This document shows positions 49,879 to 59,036 of a stretch of 64,000 nucleotides of DNA, piece after piece. Where the stretch lies: the NCBI GenBank assembly GCA_033765305.1, contig JANRID010000065.1, forward strand, positions 110,920 through 174,919, read 5' to 3'. How positions within the stretch are numbered: the first letter of the stretch is position 1; the number at the start of each line of letters is the position of its first letter. The position numbers were made by a program, and so were the translations under genes. This DNA is from RDXT01 sp033765305. GTDB taxonomy: Bacteria > Bacteroidota > Bacteroidia > J057. Below the pieces are notes generated by a model. It saw nothing but the letters and a program-made list of their open reading frames with translations. It ran no database searches and was not told the origin of the DNA.

Positions 49879-51003
49879 ATGAAACACCTCCGCTTCTGCG
49901 CAGCCGCTGCGCTGCTTATCGCCTGCCTGCCCGCCCGGCTCGCGGCGCAATCCGTCACCATGCCGCCCAGCGGCGGCAATATGCACGCCTCGGTCTCGCA
50001 GCAGATCGGCCTGGCTACGGTTACGGTTTCCTACAACAGCCCCGGCGTCCGGGGCCGCCAAGGCAAGATCTGGGGCTCGCTGGTGCCCTGGGGCACGACC
50101 AATTTTATCGAAGAAGGCTTCGGCACCTCCACGGAAGGCCCCTGGCGGGCCGGCGCCAACGAAAACACGGCCATCACCTTTTCCCACGATGTGCTCGTGC
50201 AGGGCAAGGCGCTGAAAGCCGGCACCTACGGGTTTCACCTCATTCCCCGTGAATCCGCGCCCTGGACTCTCATTTTTTCCCGCAATTCCACAGCCTGGGG
50301 CAGTTATTTCTACGACCCTGCCGAGGACGCCCTGCGCGTGGAAGCCAGCCCGAAGGAAGCCCCGTTCACCGAATGGCTGACCTACGAATTCACCGGGCGG
50401 GGCCTGGACCGGGCTACGCTCGCCCTGCGCTGGGAGACGCTGGAGCTGCCCTTCACGATCGAAGTGCCGGACATGAACGGGCTCTATGTGGAGCAGATGC
50501 GCCGCGAGCTGCAGTCGACCGCCGGCTTTTCGTGGCGCGGGTACCAGGAAGCCGCCGACTTCTGCCTGCGCAACAAGGTCCGCCTCGAACAGGGGCTTGC
50601 CTGGGCCGAGACGGCGGTGAGCCTGCCGTTTATCGGCGAGCGCAACTTTCTCACACTCAGCACCCAGGCTCAGCTGCTGAGCGCGCTGGGCCGCAGCGCC
50701 GAGGCCAGAACGGTGATGGACGAGGCCCTGCAGATGGGCACGAACATGGAGCTGTACCAGTATGGCTCCGGCTTGGCCCAGGACCAGCCGGCGGAGGCCC
50801 TCCGGGTATTCGAGCTGACAGCCAAGCGCTTTCCGGATACGTGGATCTCGTATGCAGGCCTGGGTGCCGGCTACCGGGTTACCAGCCAGCCGGAGAAGGC
50901 CCTCAAGTATTACAAACTGGCCCTGAAGGATGCCCCGTCAGGCTGGAAGGGCAGCATCGAGGCGCGGATCCGCACGATGGAGGAGGCGCAGCGGAAGCCC
51001 TGA
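49879..51003 (+). CDS. Secreted DUF2911 protein with TPR-like C-terminus
   Basis: From ATG at 49879 the protein has 374 residues with signal peptide MKHLRFCAAAALLIACLPAR. Residues about 30-190 form the DUF2911 beta-sandwich (VTVSYNSPGVRGRQGKIWGS; LVPWGTTNFIEEGFGTSTEG; KALKAGTYGFHLIPRESAPW). The C-terminal half has helical repeats (EAADFCLRNKVRLEQGLAWA; FPDTWISYAGLGAGYRVTSQ) that resemble TPRs. The family is frequent in Bacteroidota; function unknown. A perfect 10-bp hairpin follows the stop codon. Confidence 0.82.
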   Translation: MKHLRFCAAAALLIACLPARLAAQSVTMPPSGGNMHASVSQQIGLATVTVSYNSPGVRGRQGKIWGSLVPWGTTNFIEEGFGTSTEGPWRAGANENTAITFSHDVLVQGKALKAGTYGFHLIPRESAPWTLIFSRNSTAWGSYFYDPAEDALRVEASPKEAPFTEWLTYEFTGRGLDRATLALRWETLELPFTIEVPDMNGLYVEQMRRELQSTAGFSWRGYQEAADFCLRNKVRLEQGLAWAETAVSLPFIGERNFLTLSTQAQLLSALGRSAEARTVMDEALQMGTNMELYQYGSGLAQDQPAEALRVFELTAKRFPDTWISYAGLGAGYRVTSQPEKALKYYKLALKDAPSGWKGSIEARIRTMEEAQRKP

Positions 51004-51012
51004 AGCAGATTC

Positions 51013-51035
51013 GGGGGCCGGCACAGCCGGCCCCC
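51013..51035. terminator. Hairpin between convergent DUF2911 and phosphofructokinase genes
   Basis: A perfect 10-bp stem, GGGGGCCGGC (51013-51022) with GCCGGCCCCC (51026-51035), closes a three-base loop. It sits between two convergent stops and could serve both, but lacks a T run on either side. Confidence 0.6.
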
Positions 51036-51041
51036 ATGTCA

Positions 51042-52139
51042 TTATTCGCCGAAGCTGATCCCTACCCCCCGCGCAGTGCGCATCTGGTAGCAGTCGAGAT
51101 CCACGTGGTTGTAGTGGGCAGTGGCTTCTTCAAGCGTCACGTCCACAATGGTGTTGTTGCGGAAGGAAACCATGCGCCCGAACTGCCTGGCCAGCACAAG
51201 CTCGAAGGAGTAGACCCCGAAAGCCGTGGCCAGCACCCGGTCGAAGGCAGTGGGCGTGCCGCCGCGCTGGGTATGGCCGAGCACCGTGACGCGGATATCG
51301 GCGTCGCAGCCGCAGGCTTTGAGTTCCTGCTGCAGGCGGTAGCCAACCCCGCCGAGGTGCACATGCTGATACCCAAGCTCCTGGCTCACCTGGCCGGTGA
51401 CCTCGCCGCTGAGGGGGGTAGCGCCTTCGGCGATGACGATGTTCACGAAGCCGCGCTTGCGCGAGTAGCGGCGGCTGATCTGATCCAGCACTACAGCAGG
51501 GTTGTAGGGAATTTCGGGGATGAGGCAGATCTCGGCACCGCCGGCGAGGGCTGTATGCAGGGCAATCCAGCCCGCATCGCGGCCCATGACCTCCATGATC
51601 ATGACGCGGTTGTGGCTGGCGGCGGTGGTCACGAGCTTGTCGAGCGCCTCGGTCGCGATCTGCACAGCGGTCTGAAAGCCGAACGTAAAATCGGTGGCCG
51701 AGAGGTCGTTGTCGATGGTCTTGGGCACCCCGATGACATTGAACCCCTTGTCGTACAGGGCTTTGGAGATCCGCTGGGAGCCATCTCCGCCGATGCTGAT
51801 CAGGGCATCCGCACCGAATTCCCGCATCCGTTCGATGAGGAAATCAGTCCGGTCTTCGGATTTGTACGTGCCGTCGGGCTGCAGCACGGGGTACTCCATC
51901 GGATTGCCCTTGTTGGTGGTGCCGATGATGGTGCCGCCGCGCACATGGATGCCGGATACGGAGCGGTTGTCGAGCCTGACAATATCGAAAGGGTCGCTCA
52001 TGACGCCATTGTAGGCCTCGATGGAGCCGTACACTTCCCAATCGGGCTCCAGGGAAGCGCGGCGCACGATGCCGCGGATGACCGCATTGAGACCGGGGCA
52101 GTCTCCCCCGCCGGTGGCGACCAGTAATTTTCGTTTCAT
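51042..52139 (-). CDS. 6-phosphofructokinase (group III, mixed ATP/PPi family)
   Basis: From ATG at 52139 the protein has 365 residues. ATGGGDCPGLNAVIRGIVRR opens the sequence. ALISIGGDGSQRISKALYDK has Gly at the position that favours ATP, while GVPKTIDNDLS carries the Lys that is usual in pyrophosphate-using enzymes. VMGRDAGWIALHTALAGGAE and GHTQRGGTPTAFDRVLATAF complete the sugar site. It phosphorylates fructose-6-phosphate. The two residues point to the mixed-substrate group III, so the phosphate donor needs testing. An upstream frame to 52232 is not supported. Confidence 0.9.
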   Translation of the reverse strand: MKRKLLVATGGGDCPGLNAVIRGIVRRASLEPDWEVYGSIEAYNGVMSDPFDIVRLDNRSVSGIHVRGGTIIGTTNKGNPMEYPVLQPDGTYKSEDRTDFLIERMREFGADALISIGGDGSQRISKALYDKGFNVIGVPKTIDNDLSATDFTFGFQTAVQIATEALDKLVTTAASHNRVMIMEVMGRDAGWIALHTALAGGAEICLIPEIPYNPAVVLDQISRRYSRKRGFVNIVIAEGATPLSGEVTGQVSQELGYQHVHLGGVGYRLQQELKACGCDADIRVTVLGHTQRGGTPTAFDRVLATAFGVYSFELVLARQFGRMVSFRNNTIVDVTLEEATAHYNHVDLDCYQMRTARGVGISFGE

Positions 52140-52300
52140 GTGTTCCAGATAAGGCGTGTGTAGAGTTGAGGGAACAAACGTCTGGCGGGTAAATATACGG
52201 CAAATTAGCAGCCAATCAGATCCGGCTGGCAACTAATGAAGCGCCGCTGATGCGCGGATGCGTCCGCAGTCCGATCGGTCTGACCCTGCAGCAAGCCGGC

Positions 52301-53227
52301 TCAGGCCTGCGGAGGCGCTATGCCGGCAGGGGTCTTGGCCAGGGCCCGGGTGCGGTAGGCGGCCGGCGTAAGCCCGGTGATCCGGCGGAACCATTTGTGG
52401 AAGTTCGACAGGTTGTTGAATCCGCTCAGGAAGCACACTTCCTTGATGTCCTTGTCGCCTTCCATCAGCGCCTCGCAGGCGCGGGTGATGCGCACCTCGG
52501 CCAGGTACTGGGTATAGCTCTTGCGGGTGCGCGCCTTGAAATAGCGGCAAAATGCATGGATGCTCAGATGGGCCAGCGCCGCGACGGTGGCCAGGGGAAT
52601 ATGCTCCTGGTAGTGCTCGGCGGTATAGGCGAATATTCGGCTGATCTTCTGGGCGTCCTGACTGTTGACTTCGGCGATGTAGCTCTCCGGATTGAGAAAG
52701 GCATAATCGCCGGGTGCGGCCTGCGCCAGTCCATCGAGCAGGGTGATCAGGGTAATCAGGGCCGATACGCCGTCAAGGCTGCGCAGGGCTTCCATGTGGC
52801 GGATGGCCTGCGCCCGTGCAGCGCCGGAGAAGCGGATGCCCCGCTGCGCCCGGTCCAGCAGCAGGCGCACAGGCATCAGCTCCCGGCACGAGAAGAACTT
52901 GTCCCCCAGAAAATCTTCCACAAACTGAACGACGATGGTCTCAGGCTGCTCGTCGGGATGCCGCTGGTAGTAGCTGGCGTCCCGCTGACGGGTATGGGGC
53001 AGATTTTTGCCGAAAAGCAGCAGCTCGCCCGGCTCGATGGGCGAGATATGGTTGCCGACAAAATTGGTCCCCCGCCCCTGGATGCAGTACAGCAGCTCGA
53101 TCTCGGGGTGAAAATGCCACGGATTGTTCCAGGCGATGGCATCGCCTTTGACAATGAAGGACCGCGATGCCGGCTGCACAATCTTGAGCAAATGCGGCCG
53201 CTGCGGAATCTTAGCCGAAGTCAACAT
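52301..53227 (-). CDS. AraC-family regulator with cupin sensor, probable apiose-cluster regulator
   Basis: From ATG at 53227 the protein has 308 residues. The N-terminal cupin half (NPWHFHPEIELLYCIQGRGT, FVGNHISPIEPGELLLFGKN, LPHTRQRDASYY) is a sugar-sensing domain of the kind seen in AraC. The C-terminal ~100 residues hold two HTH units (IPLATVAALAHLSIHAFCRY and DKDIKEVCFLSGFNNLSNFH). It is divergent from the eight-gene apiose set with only 86 bp between the starts, which suggests that it controls these genes. The inducer is probably apiose or a product, inferred from position. Confidence 0.85.
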   Translation of the reverse strand: MLTSAKIPQRPHLLKIVQPASRSFIVKGDAIAWNNPWHFHPEIELLYCIQGRGTNFVGNHISPIEPGELLLFGKNLPHTRQRDASYYQRHPDEQPETIVVQFVEDFLGDKFFSCRELMPVRLLLDRAQRGIRFSGAARAQAIRHMEALRSLDGVSALITLITLLDGLAQAAPGDYAFLNPESYIAEVNSQDAQKISRIFAYTAEHYQEHIPLATVAALAHLSIHAFCRYFKARTRKSYTQYLAEVRITRACEALMEGDKDIKEVCFLSGFNNLSNFHKWFRRITGLTPAAYRTRALAKTPAGIAPPQA

Positions 53228-53313
53228 AGCATTATCATTGGGCAATCGCGAGGATGCTTGCTGCTCCCGCATCCCGTATCATTGTGAATATACGCAACAA
53301 CGCGCAAAGTATC
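53228..53313. promoter_or_regulatory. Divergent control region of the apiose cluster
   Basis: TATCATTG occurs as a direct repeat at 53233-53240 and 53277-53284, 44 bases apart, about four helical turns. A further TATCAT lies at 53310-53315, running into the ATG. ATTG-GG-CAAT forms a short dyad near 53237. AraC proteins often bind direct repeats, so these are candidate operator half-sites. Confidence 0.4.
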
Positions 53314-54132
53314 ATGATCCTCGGGCTAAGCAGTTTCACCTATGGCTGGTCGGTAGGCGTGGCAGGACACCTGCCCGCGCATCCGTTTTCAGCCGGGGAT
53401 CTGCTCGACCGCACCATCGGGGCCGGGCTGCGCTGCCTTCAGATCGGCGACAACCTGCCGCTGCATGCCCTGGAGCCGGAGGCACAGGCTGCGCTGCGCA
53501 GCCGGCTGCAGGCCGCAGGGGTACGCCTCGAAATCGGTGCGCGGGGGCTCACAGACCGCCATCTGGCACACTATGCCGGGCTGTGCGCCTTCTTCGGGGC
53601 GCCGCTGCTGCGATTTGTGATCGATGACGCCGGCTACCGGCCCTCGATGGATACGGTGCAGCGCATCATCGAAAACAGCCTGCCGGTGCTCCGGCAGCAG
53701 GGGCTGATCCTTGGCATCGAAAATCACGACAGATTCAGGGCACGGGAGCTGGCCGGCCTCATGGAGCGCATCGGCAGCAGGCAGGCTGGCATCTGCCTGG
53801 ACTGCGCCAACTCGCTGGGGGCTGGCGAAGGGCTGGAGTACGTCAGCTCCGTGCTGGCGCCCTATACGGTCAACCTGCACCTCAAGGATATCCGCATCAG
53901 CCGCCTGCCGCATCTGATGGGATTTGTGGTGGAGGGCGCCCCCGCCGGGCAGGGCATGACAGACTTCCCGGCCCTGCTGGCACAGGCAGCGGCATACGGC
54001 CGGTGCCAGAGCGCCATCCTGGAGCAGTGGGTCCCGCCCGAAGCCGACCCCGGTGCGACCGCAGCCAAAGAGCAGGACTGGGCCGTGCAGAGCCTGCAAT
54101 ACCTTCGGCAGCTGGGCTTTCACAGCCCCTGA
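53314..54132 (+). CDS. 3-oxo-isoapionate decarboxylase-like TIM-barrel protein (OiaC-like)
   Basis: The 272-residue protein is a sugar isomerase/AP-endonuclease-type TIM barrel. It begins MILGLSSFTYGWSVGVAGHL. Candidate metal ligands are the Glu in GLILGIENHDRFRA, the Asp in ICLDCANSLGAGE, the His in TVNLHLKDIRIS and the Glu in AILEQWVPPEAD. The known enzyme OiaC of this superfamily decarboxylates 3-oxo-isoapionate to L-erythrulose. The assignment comes mainly from its place, directly before an ApnO-like gene (48 bp) and within a full apiose gene set. On sequence alone it could be another sugar isomerase or epimerase. Confidence 0.65.
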   Translation: MILGLSSFTYGWSVGVAGHLPAHPFSAGDLLDRTIGAGLRCLQIGDNLPLHALEPEAQAALRSRLQAAGVRLEIGARGLTDRHLAHYAGLCAFFGAPLLRFVIDDAGYRPSMDTVQRIIENSLPVLRQQGLILGIENHDRFRARELAGLMERIGSRQAGICLDCANSLGAGEGLEYVSSVLAPYTVNLHLKDIRISRLPHLMGFVVEGAPAGQGMTDFPALLAQAAAYGRCQSAILEQWVPPEADPGATAAKEQDWAVQSLQYLRQLGFHSP

Positions 54133-54180
54133 CGGCAGGCAGATTCCGTCAACCAGCAGATACTCGAATACCAAACGCAT

Positions 54181-55020
54181 ATGAAAACGATCGTTGCGCT
54201 GGTCGGCGCCGGCGGCAAAATGGGCCTCCGCCTGACCGACAACTTCCTCCGGCTTCCGGACCTGTACGAGGTCCGGTACGTGGAAATCAGCGAAGCCGGC
54301 ATCGGCCAGCTCCGGCAGAAGGGCATCGAGGTCATGGCGGCGGAACAGGCTGTTCCGCAGGCGGATGTCGTCATCCTTGCAGTGCCGGATGTCGCCATCG
54401 GCAGCATCTCGCACGAACTGCTGCCGCAGATGAAACCCGGAGCCCTCGTGCTGACCCTGGATCCGGCCGCCCCGCTCGACGGGGTCATCCTGCACCGCGA
54501 AGACCTGGGCTATGTCATCGCGCATCCCTGCCATCCTTCCATTTTCAACTGGGAGCCGACCGAAGCAGCGTTCCGCGACTTCTACGGCGGCATTTCGGCC
54601 CGGCAGTCCATTGTCGTCGCCCTGATGCATGGCAGCGAGGCACACTACCGGCTCGGCGAAGCCATCGCCTCGGACATGTACCAGCCGATCCTGCGGGTGC
54701 ACCGCATCACACTCGAGCAAATGGCCATGCTGGAGCCGGCGATGGTCGAGACCCTGGCCCAGACATGCATGGAAATCGTCAAAGAAGGCTACGACAAGAT
54801 CGTGGCCCTGGGCGTGCCCCAGGCGGCGGCCCGCGACTTTGTGCTGGGGCACCTGCGGATTCAGATCGCAGTGCTGTTTGGCGAGGTCAACGGCACCTTT
54901 TCAGACGCAGCCTACAAGATCAGCAGGCGCGCCCGGCCCCTCATTTTTCAGCGCGACTGGCAGCGCATCTTCGAGATGGACGATATCCGCGAGCAGGTCC
55001 GGGACATCACGGCCCGCTGA
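54181..55020 (+). CDS. D-apionate oxidoisomerase-like dehydrogenase (ApnO-like)
   Basis: The 279-residue protein has an N-terminal NAD-binding fold (VALVGAGGKMGLRLTDNFLR) and a C-terminal 6-phosphogluconate-dehydrogenase-like helical part (QAAARDFVLGHLRIQIAVLF). LGYVIAHPCHPSIFNWEPTE with AHPCHPSIF is the most family-specific segment. The known members of this small group include ApnO, which oxidises and rearranges D-apionate to 3-oxo-isoapionate with NAD. The neighbours fit this: a TIM-barrel decarboxylase upstream and, downstream, a GH140-type gene, an ApsD-like dehydrogenase and an ApnL-like lactonase. Assignment is from family memory plus context. Confidence 0.72.
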   Translation: MKTIVALVGAGGKMGLRLTDNFLRLPDLYEVRYVEISEAGIGQLRQKGIEVMAAEQAVPQADVVILAVPDVAIGSISHELLPQMKPGALVLTLDPAAPLDGVILHREDLGYVIAHPCHPSIFNWEPTEAAFRDFYGGISARQSIVVALMHGSEAHYRLGEAIASDMYQPILRVHRITLEQMAMLEPAMVETLAQTCMEIVKEGYDKIVALGVPQAAARDFVLGHLRIQIAVLFGEVNGTFSDAAYKISRRARPLIFQRDWQRIFEMDDIREQVRDITAR

Positions 55021-55078
55021 GCATCCTGAAACAGAGGATTATCCGACTGATTACGCCGCTTATCAACGCTATATACCC

Positions 55079-56539
55079 ATGCTACGAATCGCTTTCCTGC
55101 TCCTCCTGCTCTGCCTCGCGCAGGGCTCCGCCTATGCCCAGCTGCAGGTCCACGAGGGCCGGCGCTACCTCCAGACCCTCGACGGCCAGCCTTTCTTCTG
55201 GCTGGGCGACACCGACTGGGAGCTGTTTCACCGCCTCGACCGCGGGCAGGCCATCCGGTTTCTGGATACGCGGCAGCGGCAGGGCTTCAATGTGATCCAG
55301 GCCGTAGCGCTGGCCGAAGAAGACGGCCTCCGCGTCCCCAACCGCTACGGCGACCTGCCCCTCGTGGACGAGGACCCTGCCCGGCTGGCCACCACGCCCG
55401 GCGACGATCCGGCCGATCCGGCAGCCTACGACTACTGGGACCATGTGGATTTCATCATCCGCGAGGCGGCCCGGCGCGGCATGTATGTGGCCCTGCTGCC
55501 GACCTGGGGCGATAAAGTTGCCCACATGTGGGGGGCCGGGCCGATCGTCTTCGATGAGCGCAATGCCGAAATCTACGCCCGCACGCTTGCCGAGCGGTAC
55601 CGCAGCCAGTGGAACGTCATCTGGATGCTGGGCGGCGACCGCCCGGCGGTCTATACCTTCACCTGGCAGGGCCAGGAGGGCAGCTACGACGACCGCCCGG
55701 TCTGGCGGGCCATGGCGCGCGGCATCGAATCGGTGCTGGGGCCCGAGGCATTCATCACCTACCACCCGGCAGGCGGGCCGAGATCGACCTCCCAGTATAT
55801 CCACGATGAGCCCTGGCTGGATATCAACGGCTTTCAGTCGGGGCATGGCGAGCGCGAGACGCCTGCCTGGGATTGGGTAACGCGCGATCTGGCCCTGCAG
55901 CCGCTCAAGCCTACGCTCGATCTGGAGCCCTGCTACGAAGACCATCCGGTCAATCCCTGGGATGGCCGCTGGACCCGCAGCGGAAGGGGGTATTTCGATG
56001 CGTACGATGTGCGTGCGCGCACCTACCGCAGCGTGCTGGCCGGCGGCTGCGGCGTGACCTACGGCCACCATCAGATCTGGCAGTTTCTGGATACAGCTCT
56101 CTATCGGCCGGTCAACATCGGCGATACCATCATCGGCTGGGAAAAGGCGCTGCAGGCCAAGGGTGCCTGGCAGATGCAGCATCTCAAGAACCTGGTCCTG
56201 TCGAGGCCCCTGTTTGCCCGCACCGCCGACCCCGCGCTGGTGCTCTCCAGTCCGGGCACCGACTACCGGGACCGGATCATCGCGGCACGCGACACCGCAG
56301 GCAGCTATGCCATGGTGTACCTGCCGCAAAGCAAGCCCGTAACCATTGATCTGACCCGTCTGGCCGGCACCTCGAAGCGGGCCTGGTGGTATGATCCGGC
56401 TACGGGGCGGGCCCGCAGCGCCGGGCCCGTGTCGAATACTGACAGTCAGACGTTTACACCGCCTGCCACACCGCAGGACTGGGTACTGGTGATCGACGAT
56501 GCATCGAAGAAATACGGCAAACCCGGCAAACTCCGCTGA
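55079..56539 (+). CDS. GH140-type apiosidase (DUF4038 with C-terminal beta-sandwich)
   Basis: From ATG at 55079 the protein has 486 residues with signal peptide MLRIAFLLLLLCLAQGSAYA. The DUF4038 barrel spans about 28-375 (DGQPFFWLGDTDWELFHRLD; VIWMLGGDRPAV; PTLDLEPCYEDHPVNPW). Asp187 in MLGGD and Glu283 in LDLEPCYE are the likely catalytic acids. The C-terminal ~95 residues (IDLTRLAGTSKRAWWYDPAT) match the beta-sandwich domain that accompanies this family. GH140 includes the Bacteroides enzyme that removes apiose from rhamnogalacturonan-II side chains. Here it lies within the apiose degradation set and should release apiose in the periplasm or at the surface. Confidence 0.85.
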   Translation: MLRIAFLLLLLCLAQGSAYAQLQVHEGRRYLQTLDGQPFFWLGDTDWELFHRLDRGQAIRFLDTRQRQGFNVIQAVALAEEDGLRVPNRYGDLPLVDEDPARLATTPGDDPADPAAYDYWDHVDFIIREAARRGMYVALLPTWGDKVAHMWGAGPIVFDERNAEIYARTLAERYRSQWNVIWMLGGDRPAVYTFTWQGQEGSYDDRPVWRAMARGIESVLGPEAFITYHPAGGPRSTSQYIHDEPWLDINGFQSGHGERETPAWDWVTRDLALQPLKPTLDLEPCYEDHPVNPWDGRWTRSGRGYFDAYDVRARTYRSVLAGGCGVTYGHHQIWQFLDTALYRPVNIGDTIIGWEKALQAKGAWQMQHLKNLVLSRPLFARTADPALVLSSPGTDYRDRIIAARDTAGSYAMVYLPQSKPVTIDLTRLAGTSKRAWWYDPATGRARSAGPVSNTDSQTFTPPATPQDWVLVIDDASKKYGKPGKLR

Positions 56540-56541
56540 CG

Positions 56542-57570
56542 ATGCGCCCCCTCAAATTTGCCGTAATCGGCGCCGGATTCTGGGCCGGCTATCAGATTCC
56601 CGCCTGGTACGAGCTGGAGGGCGCCGAGCTGACGGCGGTCTGCGACCGCACGCAGTCCAAGGCGCAGGCGCTGGCAGACCGGCACCGGATTCCCCGGGTG
56701 TACAGCGACGCAGCAGCCTTGCTGGAGGCTGAGCAGCTGGATTTTGTGGACATTATCACCGATGCGGACAGCCATGCGCCGCTTGCGGCGGCGGCAGCGA
56801 AGCGCGGCGTAGCCGTAGTCTGCCAGAAGCCCATGGCCCCCCGCCTCGACGCGGCACGGGAGATGCTCGCGGCCTGCGAGGCGGCGGGTGTATCCCTGTC
56901 TGTGCACGAAAACTGGCGCTGGCAGACCCCGATCCGCCGGGTCAAGGCCCTGCTCGACAGCGGCACGATCGGACAGCCCTTCAAGGCGCGCGTGAGCTTC
57001 TGCTCGGCCTTTCCGGTCTTCGACAACCAGCCCTTTCTCGCCGAACTGGAAGAATTCATCCTCACCGACATCGGCTCGCATATCCTCGATGTATGCCGCT
57101 TTCTGTTCGGCGAGGCGGAAAGCCTCCTGTGCCACACTGCATCGGTCAATCCCCGCATCCGGGGCGAGGACGTGGCCCAGGTGCTGATGAAAATGAAAAC
57201 CGGCATGACGTGCTTCGCGGACATGTCCTACGCCTCGATCCTCCCGGAAGAGGCCTTCCCGCAGACCCTGATCCTGATCGAAGGCAGCGAGGGGTCGATC
57301 CGGCTGGGGCTGAATCACCTCATCGAGGTCGCCACCCGCGCGGGTACCACGCGCGAGACTGCCGATCCGCCAGCCTATCCGTGGGCGGACCCTGCCTATG
57401 CCCTTGTGCACAGCAGCATCGTGGACTGCAACCGGAACCTGCTGCGGGCCCTTCAGGGCCACGGCCCGGCCGATACCTCGGGCCGCGACAACCTCGAAAC
57501 CCTGCGGCTGGTGCATGCCGCCTATGCCTCGGCCCGTGAAGGACGTATGATTCTGATGGACTATTTCTGA
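56542..57570 (+). CDS. Gfo/Idh/MocA-family dehydrogenase, probable D-apiose dehydrogenase (ApsD-like)
   Basis: The 342-residue enzyme has a Rossmann NAD(P) domain (KFAVIGAGFWAGYQIPAWYE) and the family motif VVCQKPMAPRLDAA, with Gln where most members have Glu. SVHENWRWQTPIRRVKALLD and DIGSHILDVCRFLFGEAE form the substrate domain and carry the catalytic His region. ApsD, which oxidises D-apiose to D-apionolactone, belongs to this family. Context supports that role: GH140 just upstream (2 bp) and the ABC ATPase overlapping by one base (TGATG) downstream. Other sugar oxidations are possible on sequence alone. Confidence 0.75.
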   Translation: MRPLKFAVIGAGFWAGYQIPAWYELEGAELTAVCDRTQSKAQALADRHRIPRVYSDAAALLEAEQLDFVDIITDADSHAPLAAAAAKRGVAVVCQKPMAPRLDAAREMLAACEAAGVSLSVHENWRWQTPIRRVKALLDSGTIGQPFKARVSFCSAFPVFDNQPFLAELEEFILTDIGSHILDVCRFLFGEAESLLCHTASVNPRIRGEDVAQVLMKMKTGMTCFADMSYASILPEEAFPQTLILIEGSEGSIRLGLNHLIEVATRAGTTRETADPPAYPWADPAYALVHSSIVDCNRNLLRALQGHGPADTSGRDNLETLRLVHAAYASAREGRMILMDYF

Positions 57571-59027
57571 TGCGGCTGGAAATCGAACATATCACCCGGC
57601 ACTTTCCCGGCGTGCGGGCCGTGGACGATGTATCGCTCAGCGTCGAGCCGGGCGAGGTGCATGCGGTCTGCGGAGAAAACGGAGCCGGCAAAAGCACCCT
57701 CATGCACCTGCTCGTGGGCAACCTGCGCCCCGATGCCGGCCGCATCCGCTGCGACGGCCAGGAGGTGCATTTCCACGGGCCGGAGGATGCGTTCCGGGCC
57801 GGTATTGCCATTGTCTATCAGCACCTGAGCCTGGCAGAAGGGCTGAGCGTAGCTGAGAATATCTTCGTCAACCGCCAGCCCCGCAGCCGGTTCGGCTGGG
57901 TGGATTACCGGGCACTGTACCGCCAGGCGGGTGTGCTGCTCGACGCCTGGCAGGTGGACCTGTCGCCCCGCACGCAGGTCGCAAGGCTCCCGGCAGCACA
58001 GAAACAGATTGTCGAAATCGTCAAAGCGCTCGCGCATACCCCCCGGCTGCTCATCCTCGACGAGCCGACCGCCTCGCTCACGGAGCGGGAGACACAGACG
58101 CTGTACGGGATCATTGCGCGGCTCAACGCGCAAGGGGTGCCGGTGCTCTACATCTCGCACCGCCTGGCGGAGATTTTCCGCCTGGCCGACCGCATCACGG
58201 TGCTGAAGGACGGAAAGAGCCAGGGCACCTATGCGGCGGCGGCCCTCGACCGCCCGGCGCTGATCCGGCTGATGACGGGCCGCGAGCTGCCGGCCAGCCA
58301 GCGGGATGGGCGTCCCCGCGGCGAGGTGCTGCTGGAAGCCGCCGACCTGCGGGGCAAGGGTTTTGAGGGGGTGGATCTGCGGCTGCACCGGGGCGAGATT
58401 CTGGGGCTTGCAGGGCTGTCGGGGGCTGGGCGCAGCGAGATCGCCCGCGCCCTCGCAACGGGCAGCTTCACGGCAGGCGAGCTCCGCTTCCGGGGCAGGC
58501 CCTTGCGCATGGCGCATCCCGCCGATGCGCGGGGGATTGCCTATGTGCCCGAAGACCGCAAACAGCTCGGCATCTTCCCAGGCATGAGCGTGCAGGACAA
58601 TCTCCTGGCTTCCAGCCTCGCCACTGCGTGGCCTGGCAGGTGGTACCGCCCTGCCCGCGCCGCGCAGATGGCCCGCGAGGGCCAGGAGCGCTTCCGCATC
58701 GCGACGCCAAGCCTGGCCCAGCGCGCCGAGCGACTCAGCGGCGGCAATCAGCAAAAGGTGCTGCTTGCCCGCTGCCTCCTGGCTGCCCCCGAATTGCTCA
58801 TCGTCGATGAGCCTACCCATGGGGTGGATGTCGGTGCCAAGCACGACATCTACCGCCTCCTGCATGCGCTCGCCGGGGAGGGCATGGCGATTCTCGTCGT
58901 TTCGAGCGAACTCCCCGAACTGCTCAGCCTCTGCGACCGCATTGTGGCGGTCAGGGCGGGGCGTACGGTGGGCATGCTCGATGCGGCCTCGGCCTCCGAG
59001 GCGCAAATTCTGGCCATGATCCTGTAA
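57570..59027 (+). CDS. Sugar ABC transporter ATP-binding protein (RbsA/MglA type)
   Basis: The 485-residue protein holds two ABC domains. The first has a good Walker A (GENGAGKSTL) and Walker B (LLILDEPTAS). The second has the degenerate P-loop GLSGAGRSE that is normal for RbsA-type proteins, plus signature LSGGNQQKVLLARCLLAAPE and LLIVDEPTHGVDVGAKHDIY. It powers import of a monosaccharide through the adjacent permease. The start overlaps the dehydrogenase stop by one base. In this context the substrate is probably D-apiose. Confidence 0.93.
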   Translation: MRLEIEHITRHFPGVRAVDDVSLSVEPGEVHAVCGENGAGKSTLMHLLVGNLRPDAGRIRCDGQEVHFHGPEDAFRAGIAIVYQHLSLAEGLSVAENIFVNRQPRSRFGWVDYRALYRQAGVLLDAWQVDLSPRTQVARLPAAQKQIVEIVKALAHTPRLLILDEPTASLTERETQTLYGIIARLNAQGVPVLYISHRLAEIFRLADRITVLKDGKSQGTYAAAALDRPALIRLMTGRELPASQRDGRPRGEVLLEAADLRGKGFEGVDLRLHRGEILGLAGLSGAGRSEIARALATGSFTAGELRFRGRPLRMAHPADARGIAYVPEDRKQLGIFPGMSVQDNLLASSLATAWPGRWYRPARAAQMAREGQERFRIATPSLAQRAERLSGGNQQKVLLARCLLAAPELLIVDEPTHGVDVGAKHDIYRLLHALAGEGMAILVVSSELPELLSLCDRIVAVRAGRTVGMLDAASASEAQILAMIL

Positions 59028-59036
59028 CGTGCTGCT

